DNA of 51,905 nt from a virus, in IMG/VR virus record IMGVR_UViG_3300025127_000057, positions 1 through 51,905 of that record; one strand, given 5' to 3'. A model generated the notes under the pieces. That model was not told the DNA's origin, searched no databases, and worked only from the letters and a program-made list of their open reading frames with translations. A program made the translations under genes and the position numbers. Shown here in pieces: positions 50,432-51,905 of the stretch (position 1 is its first letter; each line of letters begins with the position of its first letter).

Positions 50432-50631
50432 TACGGGTCCGGGGTCCGGGTGCCGGTCCGGTTCGCGCGCGACGGCATCCCGCCAAACCCAGGGCGGGGT
50501 GCCGGTCTTGACGCGTCAACACGAGGTCCGCACCGCTTGACATTTCCTTGACAGTTAGGACTGTCGTAAAACCTACCGATGCGGTAGACTGAATCAACCA
50601 ACCAACCAACCAACCAACGGAGCAAAAAACT
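50432..50631 (+). promoter_or_regulatory. Control region before the conserved cysteine-rich gene
   Basis: Two TTGACA motifs (50537-50542 and 50548-50553), five bases apart; a GACAGT-N4-ACTGTC palindrome (50550-50565) overlapping the second; and the palindrome CTACCG-ATG-CGGTAG (50573-50587). No -10 at a normal distance from either TTGACA is convincing. The leader with a (CAAC)6 run follows. No gene is seen in this stretch. Confidence 0.5.
50595..50618 (+). repeat. (CAAC)6 microsatellite before a start codon
   Basis: Six uninterrupted CAAC units run into GGAG of the ribosome site of the next gene. Tetranucleotide runs of this length can gain or lose units, and the position 13 bases before ATG means a length change would alter the leader rather than the frame. 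Confidence 0.85.
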
Positions 50632-51387
50632 ATGAACAACAATGGACTGATTTTGTGGGAGGGCGTTAGCGCGATCGATGGAGTTACGCCGATCGTCGCA
50701 ATCGCCACGGGTTTCACGAGGCCCACGGAAAACGAAAAACTTAGCAAGCGCAGATCGAAAGTGATTCAGGTGTTTTACCTACTGCGCGACGTACCACCAC
50801 ACAAGGCGGTCAAGACCGGCGAAGACTCGGCCGTCTGCGGCGATTGTATCCACCGGCCAGCGTTGAACGGGTCGTGCTACGTCGTGACGTATCAGGCCCC
50901 GCTGGCAGTGTGGAACGCGTACCAGCGAGGAAGCTATGCACGGTGGGACGGGGACGCGTCGATTTTTGAAGGTCGCTTCGTTCGGTTCGGCGCTTGGGGC
51001 GACCCCGCCGCGGTACCCGTGGACACGTTCGACAGCATCCGCGCGGCCGCGGCTCGCGTCGCAGCGTATACCCACCAATGGCAGGACGATCGGTTCGCAG
51101 GCCTGCGCGCGTGGGCCATGGCATCGGCCGACAATGCCAAAGAGCGCGCACGGGCGCGGCTCGCTGGGTGGAGATCGTTCCGGGTTCGCCGCGAGGGTGA
51201 GCCGCTACTGCCGGGGGAGCGCCAATGTCCGGCAGCGGATGAGGCGCCCACGGCCGGCCGCATGGATTGCGAACGGTGCGGCGGATGCAACGGCCTATTG
51301 ACAGGCACAAAACGTCCAAGTTTTTCTATCGTCGTCCACGGACGCACTAAGACCAAGTTTAACAACACCGAAACCAACGAAGGGTAA
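50632..51387 (+). CDS. Conserved phage protein with cysteine clusters (unknown function)
   Basis: 251 residues. The features are: TGEDSAVCGDCIHRP near 62-76, a GSCYV element, then APLAVWNAYQRGSY, GAWGDPAAVPV, YTHQW, MASADNAKERARARLAGWRSFRV, and CP-x-DEA followed by C-x2-C-x2-C near 211-220. This ordered set of motifs recurs, from memory, in many phage and metagenome-derived proteins with no known role. Two metal sites are likely. Its promoter region carries palindromes and the leader a (CAAC)6 run. Confidence 0.65.
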   Translation: MNNNGLILWEGVSAIDGVTPIVAIATGFTRPTENEKLSKRRSKVIQVFYLLRDVPPHKAVKTGEDSAVCGDCIHRPALNGSCYVVTYQAPLAVWNAYQRGSYARWDGDASIFEGRFVRFGAWGDPAAVPVDTFDSIRAAAARVAAYTHQWQDDRFAGLRAWAMASADNAKERARARLAGWRSFRVRREGEPLLPGERQCPAADEAPTAGRMDCERCGGCNGLLTGTKRPSFSIVVHGRTKTKFNNTETNEG

Positions 51388-51391
51388 AACC

Positions 51392-51835
51392 ATGAGCATA
51401 AAAGACTTTCAACGACTTTGCGATCTTGCCGATATGCCTACGGCTAAACTTGAACGCGAGACCAAACGCGCGGCCGTGTTCCTGCATGGTCGCATGCACG
51501 ATTGGTTCTGCGGTGGCGCCGGTGTCGAAGTGGAACGGGCGCCTGCGCTCGAGGGGTGCGGGGCTGCGCTCGACATTGACAAACGCCCGCCCGTGATTCT
51601 GGATTGTAGCGCGTCAATCCCAAACGGGAAGGCATTGCACAGCCGGGTGACGTTTTGCGCCGAGTGCGCTGCTCGCAACGTGGAGACGGCGATCGCGCAG
51701 GTTAAACGGCTGGCGCTGGACGCCAATCCCGGATTACACGACGCCGACCAAGTGCCGCCGGAGGCGCAGACCATGATTCCCGGCACGCGTCCCGACCCCG
51801 CCAAGGTCCTGACGTTCAAGGCGGAGGTGTGGTAG
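51392..51835 (+). CDS. Hypothetical protein
   Basis: 147 residues from ATG 51392, four bases after the previous stop, with the shortened leader GAAACCAACGAAGGGTAAAACC. Cysteines at C40, C56, C71, C89 and C92 (CAEC) may bind metal. The sequence is mixed, with a Pro-rich end (PGTRPDPAKVLTFKAEVW). No family was recognised. Confidence 0.5.
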   Translation: MSIKDFQRLCDLADMPTAKLERETKRAAVFLHGRMHDWFCGGAGVEVERAPALEGCGAALDIDKRPPVILDCSASIPNGKALHSRVTFCAECAARNVETAIAQVKRLALDANPGLHDADQVPPEAQTMIPGTRPDPAKVLTFKAEVW

Positions 51836-51905
51836 CGCCTTAGACTTTGCTCCGCGCGGTTTGGGGTCCGCGTCCGGCTGGTTACCGGGAACCAAAACCC
51901 CCCAC
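51836..51905. other. Start of the next leader at the window end
   Basis: After the last stop, the final 70 bases contain no gene but end in GGGAACCAAAACCCC, which matches the beginning of the repeated leader found before other genes in this block. Another gene of the same type probably starts just beyond the window. Confidence 0.4.

Overview
This window is almost certainly part of the genome of a tailed, short-tailed (podovirus-like) bacteriophage. It is densely packed, with many genes joined by TGATG, ATGA or TAATG stop/start overlaps and strong GGAGG-type ribosome sites. It encodes a terminase large subunit, a P22-like portal, a scaffold, an HK97-fold-type major capsid protein, a beta-propeller tail nozzle, a set of large internal/ejected virion proteins, a long repetitive tail fibre and an amidase endolysin. 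No tape measure, sheath or baseplate genes, rRNA, tRNA, CRISPR array, integrase or insertion sequence was seen. The host cannot be named from sequence alone; sigma70-like promoters and the small membrane lysis-type proteins fit a Gram-negative bacterium.

Layout. (1) 1-7389, minus strand: DNA replication and recombination block read leftwards from a strong promoter near 7430. It encodes an SF2/SNF2-like helicase, a nucleoside deoxyribosyltransferase-like protein, a Cas4/RecB-like Fe-S nuclease, a Sak4-like ATPase, an ssDNA-binding/DUF669-like protein and a DNA polymerase I with an N-terminal uracil-DNA-glycosylase domain, cut by the window edge. (2) 7492-7815, plus: a lone XRE-type regulator reading away from the same divergent promoter region. 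(3) 7812-37496, minus: a very long late block. In transcription order it holds major capsid, decoration protein, connector/tail proteins, nozzle, internal proteins including a 2183-residue giant, tail fibre, BNR-repeat adhesin, endolysin, four small paralogous beta-rich proteins, holin-like and other membrane proteins, and a metallophosphoesterase. (4) 37742-45345, plus: terminase, portal, a string of very small basic proteins, zinc/Fe-S-like cysteine proteins, scaffold and a membrane coiled-coil protein. (5) 45353-47963, minus: small accessory genes, including an FmdB-type zinc ribbon and two genes under 55 residues. (6) 47964-48712: non-coding, rich in palindromes, a candidate origin or operator region. 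(7) 48713-51835, plus: early/accessory genes, visibly richer in GC, four of which share a repeated leader before the start codon.

The genes fit a conventional lytic scheme: early genes start from the palindrome-rich 48 kb region and from the 7.4 kb divergent promoter, and head and tail genes start from the 245-bp divergent region between major capsid and terminase. Unusual points are the split head module (scaffold and portal on one strand, capsid on the other), the polymerase-UDG fusion with an intrinsic terminator just before it, the quartet of paralogous small proteins, an EF-hand-like loop inside the endolysin, a GNAT-like segment inside the giant virion protein, and several families of repeated palindromes around 48-50.6 kb. 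All functions are read from motifs and context only; no database search was possible.
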